DNA of 32,800 bases from Bryobacterales bacterium (GCA_025463005.1 JAOAPR010000253.1:1-32800), one strand, 5' to 3'. Positions 1-7,934 are shown, numbered from the stretch's first letter. Notes: generated by a model from the letters alone, not told the origin. A program made the numbers and translations.

Positions 1-1
1 C

Positions 2-169
2 CAACCGTGCTTGTTCTATGATGCGGCAAGCAGTGGCGAACGCGTGACCTTCAAACCGATCCAGACACCGCGCGATCTTTACAAACGCTTCAAATTCATC
101 CCGATAGCGCTGTTGCAGACGCTTGCACTGATGACAGGGAGCAGCCAAGACTGTTTGATTCACCTTTAG
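2..169 (+). CDS. C-terminal fragment of an unidentified protein (cut by the window edge)
   Basis: An open frame enters from the left edge and runs 55 codons to a TAG at 167-169. The visible tail is rich in Phe, Leu and Lys and shows no motif I recognise. It lies in the same orientation as the aspartyl-protease remnant that follows. It could be the true end of an upstream gene or a chance open frame at the edge, and nothing here decides between the two. No function is proposed. Confidence 0.3.
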   Translation, partial: QPCLFYDAASSGERVTFKPIQTPRDLYKRFKFIPIALLQTLALMTGSSQDCLIHL

Positions 170-216
170 AGGATACCTTAGGGCCTCGCACCGTTGCCGA
201 CTGTGTGGCACTTTAA

Positions 217-456
217 TCTTCTGCCGGAGCGCAGGGGGAGCAAGAGGTCGTTGTGCGCTCCACTCCCGTCAGCTTTCATATCGGGCCGCAAAGCTTCCTT
301 TCGTTTGACTACGCGACTTTCGATACTGGCCGTATCAGTGCGCAGTATGGAACTGCGATCGCCGGCGCAATCGGATATTCGCTGCTGAGGGACCTCAATC
401 TCGTGGTCGACTACCGCCGCGGCCTGGTGAAGCTATCCAAGCAGCAGTCGCCCTGA
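217..456 (+). pseudogene. Remnant: C-terminal part of a retropepsin-like aspartyl protease
   Basis: The frame is open from just after a TAA at 214-216 to a TGA at 454-456. Its tail reads AIGYSLLRDLNLVVDYRRG, which closely resembles the typical C-terminal motif of bacterial retropepsin-like proteases (G-x-L-G-x-D-L-L-x-x-F-x-V-x-I-D-Y). The catalytic DTG motif and the first half of the domain are absent, and an in-frame stop lies directly upstream, so no complete protease can be made. A GTG at 253 could start a 67-residue product, but it would lack the active site. I read this as a decayed gene. A short protein of another role is less likely. Confidence 0.5.
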
Positions 457-629
457 CGAGACTCGCGCCCACCCATTCCCGGAATCTTTTCCCGCAATCG
501 CGAACGCAGGCAATCACAGCAGAGACGGTTCGTACCGTAAGATGCCGACCCCTGGCTCCCACACTGGACGCATTTAGAACTCTTGCGGCGTAAAATCCCC
601 CGGCAACCCGCGCGCGATGAGCTGGCCAA
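411..629 (-). CDS. Possible small zinc-ribbon-like protein (uncertain)
   Basis: A 72-residue frame starts at a TTG at 629. Its centre carries CVQCG followed, 14 residues after the second cysteine, by CCDCL: two CxxC pairs of the kind that bind one zinc ion. A basic stretch follows (RSRLREKIPG). Its last third runs antisense to the aspartyl-protease remnant, and no convincing Shine-Dalgarno site precedes the TTG. It lies about 100 nt downstream of tRNA-fMet on the same strand, so read-through from the tRNA promoter could transcribe it. The paired cysteines are the only argument for a real gene, and chance is a serious alternative in GC-rich DNA. Confidence 0.3.
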   Translation of the reverse strand: MASSSRAGCRGILRRKSSKCVQCGSQGSASYGTNRLCCDCLRSRLREKIPGMGGRESRQGDCCLDSFTRPRR

Positions 630-732
630 GAATAGCAGGGAGATCCGTATGGCTCCTGAGGCGGTGCCGACGGCGAATTGCAGTACGTAGCAGAAGGGCG
701 AGTGGGACTTTTTCGGAGGAGTGAGTTTGTGT

Positions 733-809
<77 letters not shown>

Positions 810-814
810 CATTC

Positions 815-843
815 ATGGTAGCGTAGGTTCTCCCAAGCGTCAA
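815..843 (-). promoter_or_regulatory. Promoter of tRNA-fMet
   Basis: On the minus strand a TTGACG -35 (838-843) and a TACCAT -10 (815-820) are separated by exactly 17 nt. The -10 ends 5 nt before the mature tRNA 5' end. This is the best sigma-70-type promoter in the window. Confidence 0.75.
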
Positions 844-871
844 ACTTCGCCGCCGGTATTCTAAACTCTGG

Positions 872-880
872 TGCTATGAT
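872..880 (+). promoter_or_regulatory. Extended -10 of the lipoprotein gene, predicted leaderless start
   Basis: TGCTATGAT is an extended -10 (TG, one base, TATGAT at 875-880). Exactly 7 nt (881-887) separate it from the ATG at 888, so transcription should begin at or within one base of that ATG. No Shine-Dalgarno site is present. This selects 888 over the upstream in-frame ATG at 876, which lies inside the -10 element. Confidence 0.6.
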
Positions 881-887
881 GGCACCC

Positions 888-1247
888 ATGTCCCGCGCTC
901 GCCGATGGCTCATGCTCGCAGGCCTGTCGATGCTGGCTGTCGCCTGCAGCTCGCAATCAGCGGATCCTAAAGCGCTGCCGTCCTGGGTCGGAATCTATCC
1001 CGGTTCGCACGCTCAAGGTAGCGGATCAGACTTCGTTTTCCAGACGAAAGATCCAGCCGAGAAAGTTCTCGATTTTTACCAGCAACAGCTCACCCAAAAC
1101 GGGCTCCACATGGACCAGCGCGGAGGCGGCGAGTATGGCGGACTCCTTTCGGCGGAAGACGATTCCCACCGACGCAGTGTGGTGATCAACATCCGCTCCG
1201 ACAAAGGGACTTCCGAAGTCAGCATAACCCCGGTCGAAAAAAAATAA
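888..1247 (+). CDS. Small secreted lipoprotein of unknown function
   Basis: This 119-residue protein has a basic N-terminus (RARR), a hydrophobic segment and a lipobox ending at Cys20 (LAVAC). It is therefore expected to be cut by signal peptidase II and anchored to a membrane by a lipid. The mature part has an aromatic, glycine-rich start (SWVGIYPGS), a helix-like stretch (KVLDFYQQQL) and an alternating C-terminal section ending EVSITPVEKK. I do not recognise a characterised family. The start at 888 was chosen because the promoter -10 sits 7 nt before it. The aminotransferase start codon follows the TAA directly, with no gap, so the two are probably translated from one mRNA. Confidence 0.85.
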   Translation: MSRARRWLMLAGLSMLAVACSSQSADPKALPSWVGIYPGSHAQGSGSDFVFQTKDPAEKVLDFYQQQLTQNGLHMDQRGGGEYGGLLSAEDDSHRRSVVINIRSDKGTSEVSITPVEKK

Positions 1248-2402
1248 GTGTTCTCGTCCCGCCTGAACTGGACCCAGCGCCCCAACCGCCTGTCGACGCT
1301 CCTTGCGGAAAAACGCCAAGCTGGCGCCCAAGTGCTGGATCTGACCGAGTCGAATCCGACCCGCGTCGGTCTTGCCTATCCCGAAGCCGAAATCCTGGCC
1401 GCCCTGGCGGATGCGAGCGCGCTGCGCTACCATCCGGCGCCCCAGGGAATGGATTCGGCCCGCGGAGCTGTCGCCGGCTATTATCATGAGCGCGGCACGG
1501 ATATTTCAATTTCGAGCGTGCTCTTAACTGCCAGTACGAGTGAAGCTTACGCATTCCTCTTCAAGCTTCTGACGAATCCTGGGGACGAGATCCTTGCGCC
1601 CCGGCCCTCCTATCCGCTGTTCGAGTTTCTGGCCGGCCTCGAGTCGGTGCACATCCGCCAGTATCCGCTGCGATATGACGGTGTCTGGCACGTCGATTTC
1701 GACGCCTTGGAGCAGGCCATCACGCCCCGCACCCGGGGCATCGTGGTCGTGAATCCGAACAACCCCACCGGATCCTTCCTGAAGCGCGCTGAGCTCGATC
1801 GTCTGGATTCGCTCGCCGCCGAGCGGGGCCTCGCGATTCTTTCCGACGAGGTTTTCCGCGATTACGCCTTCGCCGCAGAGGCCGATCGTGCTTCGACCCT
1901 GGCGGGCGATCGTCGGGCGCTCACGTTCTCCATGAGCGGATTGTCGAAGATCGCTGGGCTGCCCCAGATGAAGCTTGGCTGGATTGTAGCCAGCGGGCCG
2001 CATAGCGATCAAGCTCTCGACGCGCTCGAGCTCATCGCGGACACGTATCTGTCGGTGTCGACGCCGGTTCAGGTCGCCCTGCCGCGATTACTTGCGCTTT
2101 CGAATGGGATTTTACGACAGATCCGCCAGCGAACCGCTTCGAATCTGGCTCGATTGCGCGACGCTCTGTACGGATCTGCGGCGACGCTGCTGCGCACAGA
2201 AGGCGGCTGGTACGCCGTGCTGCAGGTGCCGCGAACCCGCACGGAAGAGGAGTGGACGCTCAAGCTGCTCGACGAGTCCGGAATCCTGGTGCAACCTGGA
2301 TTCTTCTTCGATTTCGAATCCGAGGCGTTCCTGGTGGTCAGCCTGCTGCCCGAGCCCTCGATATTTGCAGAAGGGCTGGCTCGGCTGCGCAGCATCATAT
2401 AA
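1248..2402 (+). CDS. PLP-dependent aminotransferase, class I/II fold
   Basis: This 384-residue fold-type I aminotransferase moves an amino group between an amino acid and a 2-oxoacid using pyridoxal phosphate in the cytoplasm. Visible motifs are NPNNPTG (169-175), SDEVFRDY (199-206) and the cofactor lysine in SGLSK (Lys234), followed by MKLGW. An N-terminal LTESNPT segment is typical of the aspartate/alanine aminotransferase group. The exact substrate cannot be read from the sequence. The GTG start abuts the TAA of the lipoprotein gene, so translation is probably coupled. The next gene begins 9 nt after the stop, yet a TATAAT overlapping this gene's stop codon suggests that gene also has its own promoter. 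Confidence 0.9.
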   Translation: MFSSRLNWTQRPNRLSTLLAEKRQAGAQVLDLTESNPTRVGLAYPEAEILAALADASALRYHPAPQGMDSARGAVAGYYHERGTDISISSVLLTASTSEAYAFLFKLLTNPGDEILAPRPSYPLFEFLAGLESVHIRQYPLRYDGVWHVDFDALEQAITPRTRGIVVVNPNNPTGSFLKRAELDRLDSLAAERGLAILSDEVFRDYAFAAEADRASTLAGDRRALTFSMSGLSKIAGLPQMKLGWIVASGPHSDQALDALELIADTYLSVSTPVQVALPRLLALSNGILRQIRQRTASNLARLRDALYGSAATLLRTEGGWYAVLQVPRTRTEEEWTLKLLDESGILVQPGFFFDFESEAFLVVSLLPEPSIFAEGLARLRSII

Positions 2403-2403
2403 T
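2398..2403 (+). promoter_or_regulatory. -10 box of the S9 peptidase gene, predicted leaderless start
   Basis: A perfect TATAAT overlaps the aminotransferase TAA. The S9 peptidase ATG follows after 8 nt. The 8 nt contain no Shine-Dalgarno site, and no good -35 is visible, so a leaderless or near-leaderless start is predicted. Confidence 0.5.
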
Positions 2404-2411
2404 CGCAAGTA

Positions 2412-4739
2412 ATGGCCATCAAACGGATTCTGCTGGGGGTGTTCCTGTTCGCACTGCTTGCGGGCCAGCGGACCCAAGTCTCCGCGCAAGGGAAGTTTTT
2501 ACTCACGATCGACAACATTATGCGAGGGCCGGAGCTTTACGGCTATGCGCCTCAGGACGTGCGCTGGTCGGGCGATAATCAACGGATTTATTTCCAGTGG
2601 AAGCAGGCCAGCGATCCCATCGATAAGCCGCTGGACACATGGATGATCCCGCGCGACAGCGGCTATCCGCGCAAGCTCAACGACGAAGACGCCAAGACGG
2701 CGCCTCCCGCTTCCGGGGATTCGACACGCGATCGGAAACGAACGGTTTATGTTCGGGACGGCGACGTGTTCCTGTACGACTTCACCAGCGATAAAGCGAG
2801 GCAACTCACCAAAACAACGGATGCCGAGAAAGACCCCCATTTCACGCAGGACGAAAAGCGCGTAGTGTTCACACGAGGGGGAAATCTGTACATCCTGGCG
2901 CTCGAGGGAGGAGCACTCGAGCAGATGACCGACATCAAGCCTGCGGCGGTCGCGCCAGAAACCAAACCCGCGGGAGACAAGGTACCCGAGACCAGCCAGG
3001 ATTTCCTGAAGAAGCAGGAAAAGGAATTGCTCGCCGCGGTGCGCGACCGCGTTCGATTGAAGGATGCAGAAGAAGCTAGAAAGAAGCGTGAGAATCCGCG
3101 TAAACCGTTCGAACTCGCGGAGCGCCAGAGCGTCAAGAGCCTGGAGTTGTGCCCCAGCCAAAAATGCGTGATCGCTGTTGTCGAAGAAGGCCCCAAGGGC
3201 GATAAGCCTGACAACGTTCCGAACTACGTGACCGAATCCGGTTACACGGAGGAGATCAAGGGTCGGACCAATGTCGGCGATCCCCAGGAGCGAACACGCG
3301 TGGCAATTCTGGATTCGCTAACCGGCGAGGCGCAATGGGCTGATCCCGGCTTAGGCGATCGCCAAATAGATCTCGATCTGCCGCTCTTCAATGAACAAGG
3401 CACCCGTGCCGTGATGGTGGCGCGTTCCGTGGATAACAAGGATCGCTGGATTCAGTCGCTCGACACGGCATCCGCGAAAACCACCACGCTCTTCCACGAG
3501 CACGACGACGCCTGGCTGGACGGGCCGGGCTATGAGACGCTCGGCTGGCTCAAGAGCGGCGACGAAATCTATTTCGAAAGCGAGCGCGATGGCTGGGATC
3601 ATCTCTACAAAGTCTCCGCGCTCGGCGGCGATCCCAAGCAGCTTACCTCCGGCAAATTCGAGGTCACCAGCGTAGAGCTATCCGAGGACGGCTCGAAGTT
3701 TTACCTCACCACCAGCGAGGCCGGCGCTCCGGAACGCCACTTTTATTCCATGAGCGTGAACGGCGGGCCGCGGACGCGGATCACTACGCAACCGGGCGGT
3801 CATCGCGTCGTGCTTTCGCGCGATGAGAAATACCTGGCGGACGTCTACTCCTATATGAATCGGCCGCCCGAAATTTACACAGGCGAGAACGAGGCCGGCG
3901 CCAAAGAGGAAAAGCGGACCGATTCGCCATCGAAAGACTTTTGGGATTATGCATGGCAGGATGCGCCGATCGTGCAGGTTCCGGCGCGCGAGGGAGCCAT
4001 GATCCCAGCGCGCTGGTTCAAGCCCGCGAACTATCGGCCCGGCGGACCCGCAGTGGTTTTCGTCCACGGCGCGGGCTATCTGCAGAACGTCTTAAAATCC
4101 TGGTCGCCGAACTATCCGCGAGAGTACCTGTTCCATCACTTCCTGATGGAGCACGGTTACATGGTTCTGGATATGGACTACCGCGCCTCGGCCGGCTATG
4201 GCCGCGATTGGCGCACTGCGATCTACCGGCACATGGGCGGCAAGGATCTGGAGGATAACATCGACGGCGCGAAGTGGCTGATCGCGCAAGGCGCCGACCC
4301 CAAGCGCATCGGCATCTACGGCGGCAGTTACGGCGGATTCATCACGCTGATGGCGATGTTCACCAGTCCCGACACGTTCGCGGCGGGGGCGGCTCTGCGG
4401 CCGGTGACGGACTGGGCGCACTACAATCACGGCTACACGTCAAACATTCTCAATACGCCCCAGGCGGATGAGGAGGCGTTCCGCAAATCATCGCCGATCT
4501 ATTTCGCTGAAGGCTTGAAAGGGGCGCTGCTGATCTGCCACGGCATGGTGGATACGAATGTGTTTTTCCAGGATACGGTTCGCCTGGTACAGCGGCTAGT
4601 TGAGCTGCGAAAAGAGAACTGGTCGGTGGCGATGTACCCTGTGGAGAATCACGGGTTCGTGCGGCCCGAGAGTTGGGCCGATGAGTATAAGCGCATCTTC
4701 AAGTTGTTCGAAGACAATCTGAACCGCGAACGTCAGTGA
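2412..4739 (+). CDS. Secreted S9-family serine peptidase (prolyl oligopeptidase / DPP-IV type)
   Basis: This 775-residue protein begins with a signal peptide (hydrophobic run, likely cleavage after VSAQ near residue 26). A long N-terminal half with repeated blades (for example FTQDEKRVVFTRGGNLY and WLKSGDEIYFESERDGWDHLYKV) is the beta-propeller that screens substrates in this family. The C-terminal alpha/beta-hydrolase domain carries the nucleophile in GGSYGGF (Ser639), Asp714 in HGMVDTN and His747 in ENHGF, in the normal order and spacing. It should cleave short peptides in the periplasm or outside the cell. A lysine- and glutamate-rich stretch near residues 190-235 is probably an insertion between propeller blades. 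The gene converges with the SDR gene, with a 6-bp gap. Confidence 0.93.
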   Translation: MAIKRILLGVFLFALLAGQRTQVSAQGKFLLTIDNIMRGPELYGYAPQDVRWSGDNQRIYFQWKQASDPIDKPLDTWMIPRDSGYPRKLNDEDAKTAPPASGDSTRDRKRTVYVRDGDVFLYDFTSDKARQLTKTTDAEKDPHFTQDEKRVVFTRGGNLYILALEGGALEQMTDIKPAAVAPETKPAGDKVPETSQDFLKKQEKELLAAVRDRVRLKDAEEARKKRENPRKPFELAERQSVKSLELCPSQKCVIAVVEEGPKGDKPDNVPNYVTESGYTEEIKGRTNVGDPQERTRVAILDSLTGEAQWADPGLGDRQIDLDLPLFNEQGTRAVMVARSVDNKDRWIQSLDTASAKTTTLFHEHDDAWLDGPGYETLGWLKSGDEIYFESERDGWDHLYKVSALGGDPKQLTSGKFEVTSVELSEDGSKFYLTTSEAGAPERHFYSMSVNGGPRTRITTQPGGHRVVLSRDEKYLADVYSYMNRPPEIYTGENEAGAKEEKRTDSPSKDFWDYAWQDAPIVQVPAREGAMIPARWFKPANYRPGGPAVVFVHGAGYLQNVLKSWSPNYPREYLFHHFLMEHGYMVLDMDYRASAGYGRDWRTAIYRHMGGKDLEDNIDGAKWLIAQGADPKRIGIYGGSYGGFITLMAMFTSPDTFAAGAALRPVTDWAHYNHGYTSNILNTPQADEEAFRKSSPIYFAEGLKGALLICHGMVDTNVFFQDTVRLVQRLVELRKENWSVAMYPVENHGFVRPESWADEYKRIFKLFEDNLNRERQ

Positions 4740-4745
4740 GCGGCC

Positions 4746-5567
4746 CTACACCCGACTGCCACCCGAGCACAGCAGCACTTCCCCCGTGACGTAATCCGAA
4801 AGCGGCGAGCAGAAAAACAGCACCGGCCCTGCCGCTTCCTCTGGAGTTCCGAACCGGCCCAGCGGATTCTGCGCCCGCAGCGCCTCGCGAGCCGCTTCCT
4901 GCACGCCGACCTTGATCTTCCGCCCCTGCACGTCGATCTCGCCACCCAGCGCCTGGGTCAGACGCGTTTCGATGAACCCGAAGCCCACGGCGTTGACGTT
5001 GACGTTATAGCGTCCCCATTCCTTGGCCATGACTTTCGTCAGCCCGATAATGCCCGCCTTACCCGAGCCGTAGCCGGCCTGCCCCGCGATGCCGTCCATC
5101 CCCGAAATAGAGGTGATGTTTACCACTTTGCGCATCACGCGGCGGCCTTCGGAGCTCTCCTTCTTGGCGGTTTCACGAATCCAATTGGACGCGGCGCGCA
5201 GCACCCGGAACGGCGTCACCACGTGAATATCGAGCATGGCCTGAAACTGCTCGTCGGTGGTCTTCTGGATTACGTTGTCCCAGGTGTATCCGGCGTTATT
5301 CACGATGATGTCGAGCGATCCGTATCCCGCGAGCGTGGCGTTCACCAGCTTTTCCGGAAACTCGGGCTTGGTGAGATCGCCGGGCATGGCTTTGGCTGCC
5401 CCGCCCGCCTGGTCGATCAGCGTGCCGGTCTCGAAAACCACGTCGCGATCGAGATCGCTCAACATCATCGAAGCGCCGGCTTCCGCGAGCTGGAGAGCGA
5501 TGGCGCGCCCAATGCCCCGCCCTGCGCCCGTCACCAGGGCCGTACGACCTTTCAGGTCAAAACTCAT
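4746..5567 (-). CDS. Short-chain dehydrogenase/reductase (FabG-like)
   Basis: This 273-residue Rossmann-fold oxidoreductase carries TGAGRGIG (13-20), NNAG (90-93), the catalytic Ser near 153-155 in ITSIS, and Tyr166-x3-Lys170 (YGSGK): the full classical SDR active site. An acidic residue at the end of the second strand (SDLD, 37-40) favours NAD(H) over NADP(H). The length and C-terminal PLGRFGTPEE / YVTGEVLLCSGG motifs match FabG-like 3-oxoacyl or 3-hydroxyacyl dehydrogenases. The substrate is not determined. A 15-residue charged insert (about 134-147) before the catalytic strand is longer than in FabG. The gene stands alone, with its own -10 box 6 nt before the ATG. Confidence 0.9.
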   Translation of the reverse strand: MSFDLKGRTALVTGAGRGIGRAIALQLAEAGASMMLSDLDRDVVFETGTLIDQAGGAAKAMPGDLTKPEFPEKLVNATLAGYGSLDIIVNNAGYTWDNVIQKTTDEQFQAMLDIHVVTPFRVLRAASNWIRETAKKESSEGRRVMRKVVNITSISGMDGIAGQAGYGSGKAGIIGLTKVMAKEWGRYNVNVNAVGFGFIETRLTQALGGEIDVQGRKIKVGVQEAAREALRAQNPLGRFGTPEEAAGPVLFFCSPLSDYVTGEVLLCSGGSRV

Positions 5568-5573
5568 GAATGC

Positions 5574-5582
5574 TGTATAGCA
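5574..5582 (-). promoter_or_regulatory. Extended -10 of the SDR gene, predicted leaderless start
   Basis: On the minus strand TG (5582-5581), one base, then TATACA (5579-5574). Six nt separate the hexamer from the ATG at 5567, which puts the expected +1 on the A of the start codon. No Shine-Dalgarno site is seen. Confidence 0.5.
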
Positions 5583-5599
5583 CAGGCGACGTATGCCAT

Positions 5600-6214
5600 T
5601 CAGCTACGGCGTTTCGCTTTAACCCGGGTGGGCTGGGGGCGCCGTATCCAACGGGTCACGGAAATTGCGCTTCCGATCAGACAGAACGTCGTAAATCCAA
5701 CCATGAACCACACAAATCCCGTGGAGTTCGCGATCCGCAGAATGCCCCTGCCAAATCGAAGCGCCGCGAGTCCCACCAGCAAGAAGCGCAGGGTTCGGCC
5801 AAGGAAAACAATGCCAAGTAACCGGATGCGGGGATATTGCAGTGCGCTGGAAGCGGCAATGACAGCAGTGAAAGGAAACGGTGGCGGCGCCAGGCTCGCG
5901 GTAAAGAGCGCGATCCAGGCCTTTTGTCGCACCTTTTTCATCAGGAATTGCAGACGCTCCCGCGGCAGCACGCGGGTTAAGCCCTCTTCCCCCATTCGGC
6001 GACTAACCAGATCCAGCAGCGCCACGCCAATCATGGAACCCACGGATGCGGCCAACACATATATGGGTAGTTGTCCATGATTTCTGGCGACCAGCACCGC
6101 CAGGAGCAAGTCGTTGCCTAATGGAAAGAAGAGAAATGAGGAATCCAAAACGCCCAGCAGCACGAGGCCCAGAGCGCCGAGATGCAGGAACCAGCCAAAG
6201 AGAGTCCGGATCAA
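5600..6214 (-). CDS. VTT-domain (DedA/YqaA-type) inner-membrane protein
   Basis: This 204-residue protein has about five hydrophobic segments. It carries the features of the SNARE-associated/VTT family: an N-terminal re-entrant region (SSFLFFPLGNDLL), a glycine-rich segment (SVGSMIGVALLDLVSRRMG) and the proline-rich APPPFPFTAVIAASSAL section, followed by an arginine in GRTLRF. Proteins of this fold act in envelope homeostasis and lipid transport, but the exact role of this member is unknown. Translation starts at a TTG at 6214, supported by a GGAAGG Shine-Dalgarno site 7 nt upstream (6222-6227). The gene starts 49 nt downstream of tRNA-Ala on the same strand and may share its transcript. The C-terminus is strongly basic. 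Confidence 0.82.
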   Translation of the reverse strand: MIRTLFGWFLHLGALGLVLLGVLDSSFLFFPLGNDLLLAVLVARNHGQLPIYVLAASVGSMIGVALLDLVSRRMGEEGLTRVLPRERLQFLMKKVRQKAWIALFTASLAPPPFPFTAVIAASSALQYPRIRLLGIVFLGRTLRFLLVGLAALRFGRGILRIANSTGFVWFMVGFTTFCLIGSAISVTRWIRRPQPTRVKAKRRS

Positions 6215-6263
6215 GACGGAACCTTCCAGAGCACTCAGCGGTCCATTCGTCGGGAGAAAAATT

Positions 6264-6339
6264 TGGTGGACCTGGACGGGTTCGAACCGTCGACCTCTTC
6301 CATGCCATGGAAGCGCGCTCCCAACTGCGCCACAGGCCC
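6264..6339 (-). tRNA. tRNA-Ala (GGC)
   Basis: A 76-nt cloverleaf on the minus strand. The acceptor stem GGGCCTG/CAGGTCC contains the G3-U70 wobble pair that identifies alanine tRNAs. The anticodon loop ATGGCAT gives anticodon GGC, reading GCC (and GCU) codons, on a CTTCC/GGAAG stem. The T-loop is TTCGAAC. A73 and an encoded CCA end at 6264. Confidence 0.95.
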
Positions 6340-6386
6340 ACGTGTGGGTACTTCGAAGGATCTTTTCCTACGATAACATAGACTCC

Positions 6387-6932
6387 GTGACAGACCGGAA
6401 TCAGGCGTGGGAACTTTTGTGCGAATTCACGAAGTCGGACAGCCTGCGAAGGCACGCGCTGGCGGTAGAGACCTGCGTCACCGCCTACGCCCGGAAGCTC
6501 GGCCAGGACGAAGACAAGTGGTCCGTCACCGCGCTGCTGCACGATTTCGATTACGAAATGCATCCCGATGCGCCGGATCATCCCATGAAAGGCGAGCCCA
6601 TCCTTGCGGGGCGCGGCGTGGACGAGGAGATCCGCCGGGCGATCCTTTCCCACGCCAACTATAGCGGCGTGCCGCGCGTTTCGCTGCTCGAGAAAACGCT
6701 CTTCGCCTGCGACGAGCTGGCCGGCTTTCTCACCGCCGTCAGCTACGTTAAGCCCGGGCGCAGTATCCAGGAAGTGGACGTAAAGAGCGTCCGGAAGAAG
6801 CTCAAAGACAAGGCCTTCGCACGATCAGTAAGCCGCGAAGACATTATCAATGGCGCCACTGAGCTCGGAATCGAACTCGACGATCATATCGAGTTCTGCA
6901 TTCGCGCTATGCAGGCGCGGGCCGCGATCTAG
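6387..6932 (+). CDS. HD-domain phosphohydrolase-like protein
   Basis: This 181-residue cytoplasmic protein has the HD metal-binding signature: His23 in LRRHALAVE, the His52-Asp53 pair in LLHDFDYE, a run of further histidines (HP at 59-60 and 65-66) and Asp109 in FACDELAG. This spacing matches the stand-alone HD-domain hydrolases that are often annotated HDIG-domain protein. The substrate is unknown, with nucleotides and phosphate monoesters common in the family. I place the start at the GTG at 6387, because the open frame upstream of it only crosses the tRNA-Ala gene in antisense. A weak TAACAT hexamer lies 7 nt before the GTG, so this gene too may be leaderless. Confidence 0.83.
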   Translation: MTDRNQAWELLCEFTKSDSLRRHALAVETCVTAYARKLGQDEDKWSVTALLHDFDYEMHPDAPDHPMKGEPILAGRGVDEEIRRAILSHANYSGVPRVSLLEKTLFACDELAGFLTAVSYVKPGRSIQEVDVKSVRKKLKDKAFARSVSREDIINGATELGIELDDHIEFCIRAMQARAAI

Positions 6933-6941
6933 GGCTTTAGC

Positions 6942-7061
6942 TCACAGGATGTTGATGCCCGATATCCTCAACATCCAGACCACCAGCCACAGGGCGATCA
7001 CCGCTACAACGATGTACCGGATCCATTGCCCGATGGTCTTCGGTTCAGTCCGGTTTTCCAC
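6942..7061 (-). CDS. Single-span small membrane protein (39 aa)
   Basis: This short frame begins at a GTG at 7061, 9 nt after the stop of the metallo-beta-lactamase gene upstream, and ends with TGA at 6942-6944. The product starts with a polar, charged stretch (MENRTEPKTIGQWIR), then has about 16 hydrophobic residues (YIVVAVIALWLVVWML) and a short tail, RISGINIL. That is the layout of a single-pass membrane peptide with the N-terminus inside. Position and orientation make it the last gene of the MBL cluster. I know no family for it. It is supported by the clean transmembrane profile and the tight spacing, not by homology. Confidence 0.5.
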   Translation of the reverse strand: MENRTEPKTIGQWIRYIVVAVIALWLVVWMLRISGINIL

Positions 7062-7070
7062 GGCGGGAAT

Positions 7071-7934
7071 CTAATTCTTCAGCTCCGCCATGATCTGATC
7101 CAGCTTGTTCACGACATTCGGGTTAACCCACAAGCCCCCATTCGTCATAAACACCTTGGCGATATCATCCTTGCTCTTGCCCTCGCGGACCATAGAGATC
7201 ACGGTCGCCGGAAGCTTCACGGTGACGTCGCGATAATCCATCAGGTACTGGCGCTTGGAAACCGGGCCGTGGCCCGGGATCACGGTGTCGAAATCGAGCT
7301 GGAGTACCCCATCGAGAGTCTTGCCCCACTCCTTCATGCTTCCGCCGTTCGCGTAGTCAACATTGGGGCCGTTGTTGGCGCCGATATCGCCGCTCGCCAG
7401 GACGCGCAGCGCCGGGAAATAAACCACCGCATCGCCATTAGTATGTCCGCGGCCGAAGTATTTCATGCGGACTTCCTTGCCGCCCAGAAACAGATCGGTT
7501 TCGTCGGTGAACACCACGCGCATCACGCCCGGAGCCTTGTTTTTCACCATGGTGTCGCGAGCATTCTTGTGCGCGATGATCTCCGCCGTGGGAAGGAACT
7601 TCTCATTGCTGCCGGTATGGTCGCCGTGCAAGTGCGTATTGAGCACGTACTTGATTGGCTGGTTGGTGACGCTCTTTACCTTGTCAACGATGTCCTGGAA
7701 ATCGTACTCGAACTTATCGTCCACCAGGATCACCCCTTCGTTGGTCACTAGGACGGTGGAATTTCCGCCGTCTCCGATGATCGCGTACAGGTCCTCGGCG
7801 ACTTTGCTGATCGCGTTATTGGCTTGCTTGGGCTGCTGTTTTCCCTGGGGCTGGGGAGCCTGTGTATAGGCGATCCACGTGCATCCCAGTGCGACCGCCC
7901 CGGCGGAAAGGCGTACGACTAGTGTCCGGCTCAT
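7071..7934 (-). CDS. Secreted metallo-beta-lactamase-fold hydrolase, paralogue 1
   Basis: This 287-residue protein has an N-terminal signal or anchor segment (about residues 5-25) and a zinc-binding MBL fold. The main ligands are visible: HLHGDH (His101, His103, Asp105, His106), His164 in GRGHTNGD, Asp183 in ASGDIG and His222 in VIPGHGP. All positions needed for a binuclear zinc site are therefore present. The MBL fold hosts beta-lactamases, thioesterases, glyoxalases and lactonases, and the substrate here cannot be told. It is the last of three tandem paralogues, and residues 1-10 (MSRTLVVR) and the spacing of every metal ligand are the same as in paralogue 2. A copy of the shared -10 element precedes the ATG. 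Confidence 0.88.
   Translation of the reverse strand: MSRTLVVRLSAGAVALGCTWIAYTQAPQPQGKQQPKQANNAISKVAEDLYAIIGDGGNSTVLVTNEGVILVDDKFEYDFQDIVDKVKSVTNQPIKYVLNTHLHGDHTGSNEKFLPTAEIIAHKNARDTMVKNKAPGVMRVVFTDETDLFLGGKEVRMKYFGRGHTNGDAVVYFPALRVLASGDIGANNGPNVDYANGGSMKEWGKTLDGVLQLDFDTVIPGHGPVSKRQYLMDYRDVTVKLPATVISMVREGKSKDDIAKVFMTNGGLWVNPNVVNKLDQIMAELKN

Noticed and set aside
6182-6376. 64-residue plus-strand frame containing GFEPSTSSMPWK
   Set aside because: This is the antisense of tRNA-Ala, a well-known false gene pattern.
6114-6386. N-terminal extension of the HD-domain frame
   Set aside because: The extra residues cross tRNA-Ala in antisense and match no family. The GTG at 6387 gives the expected domain start.
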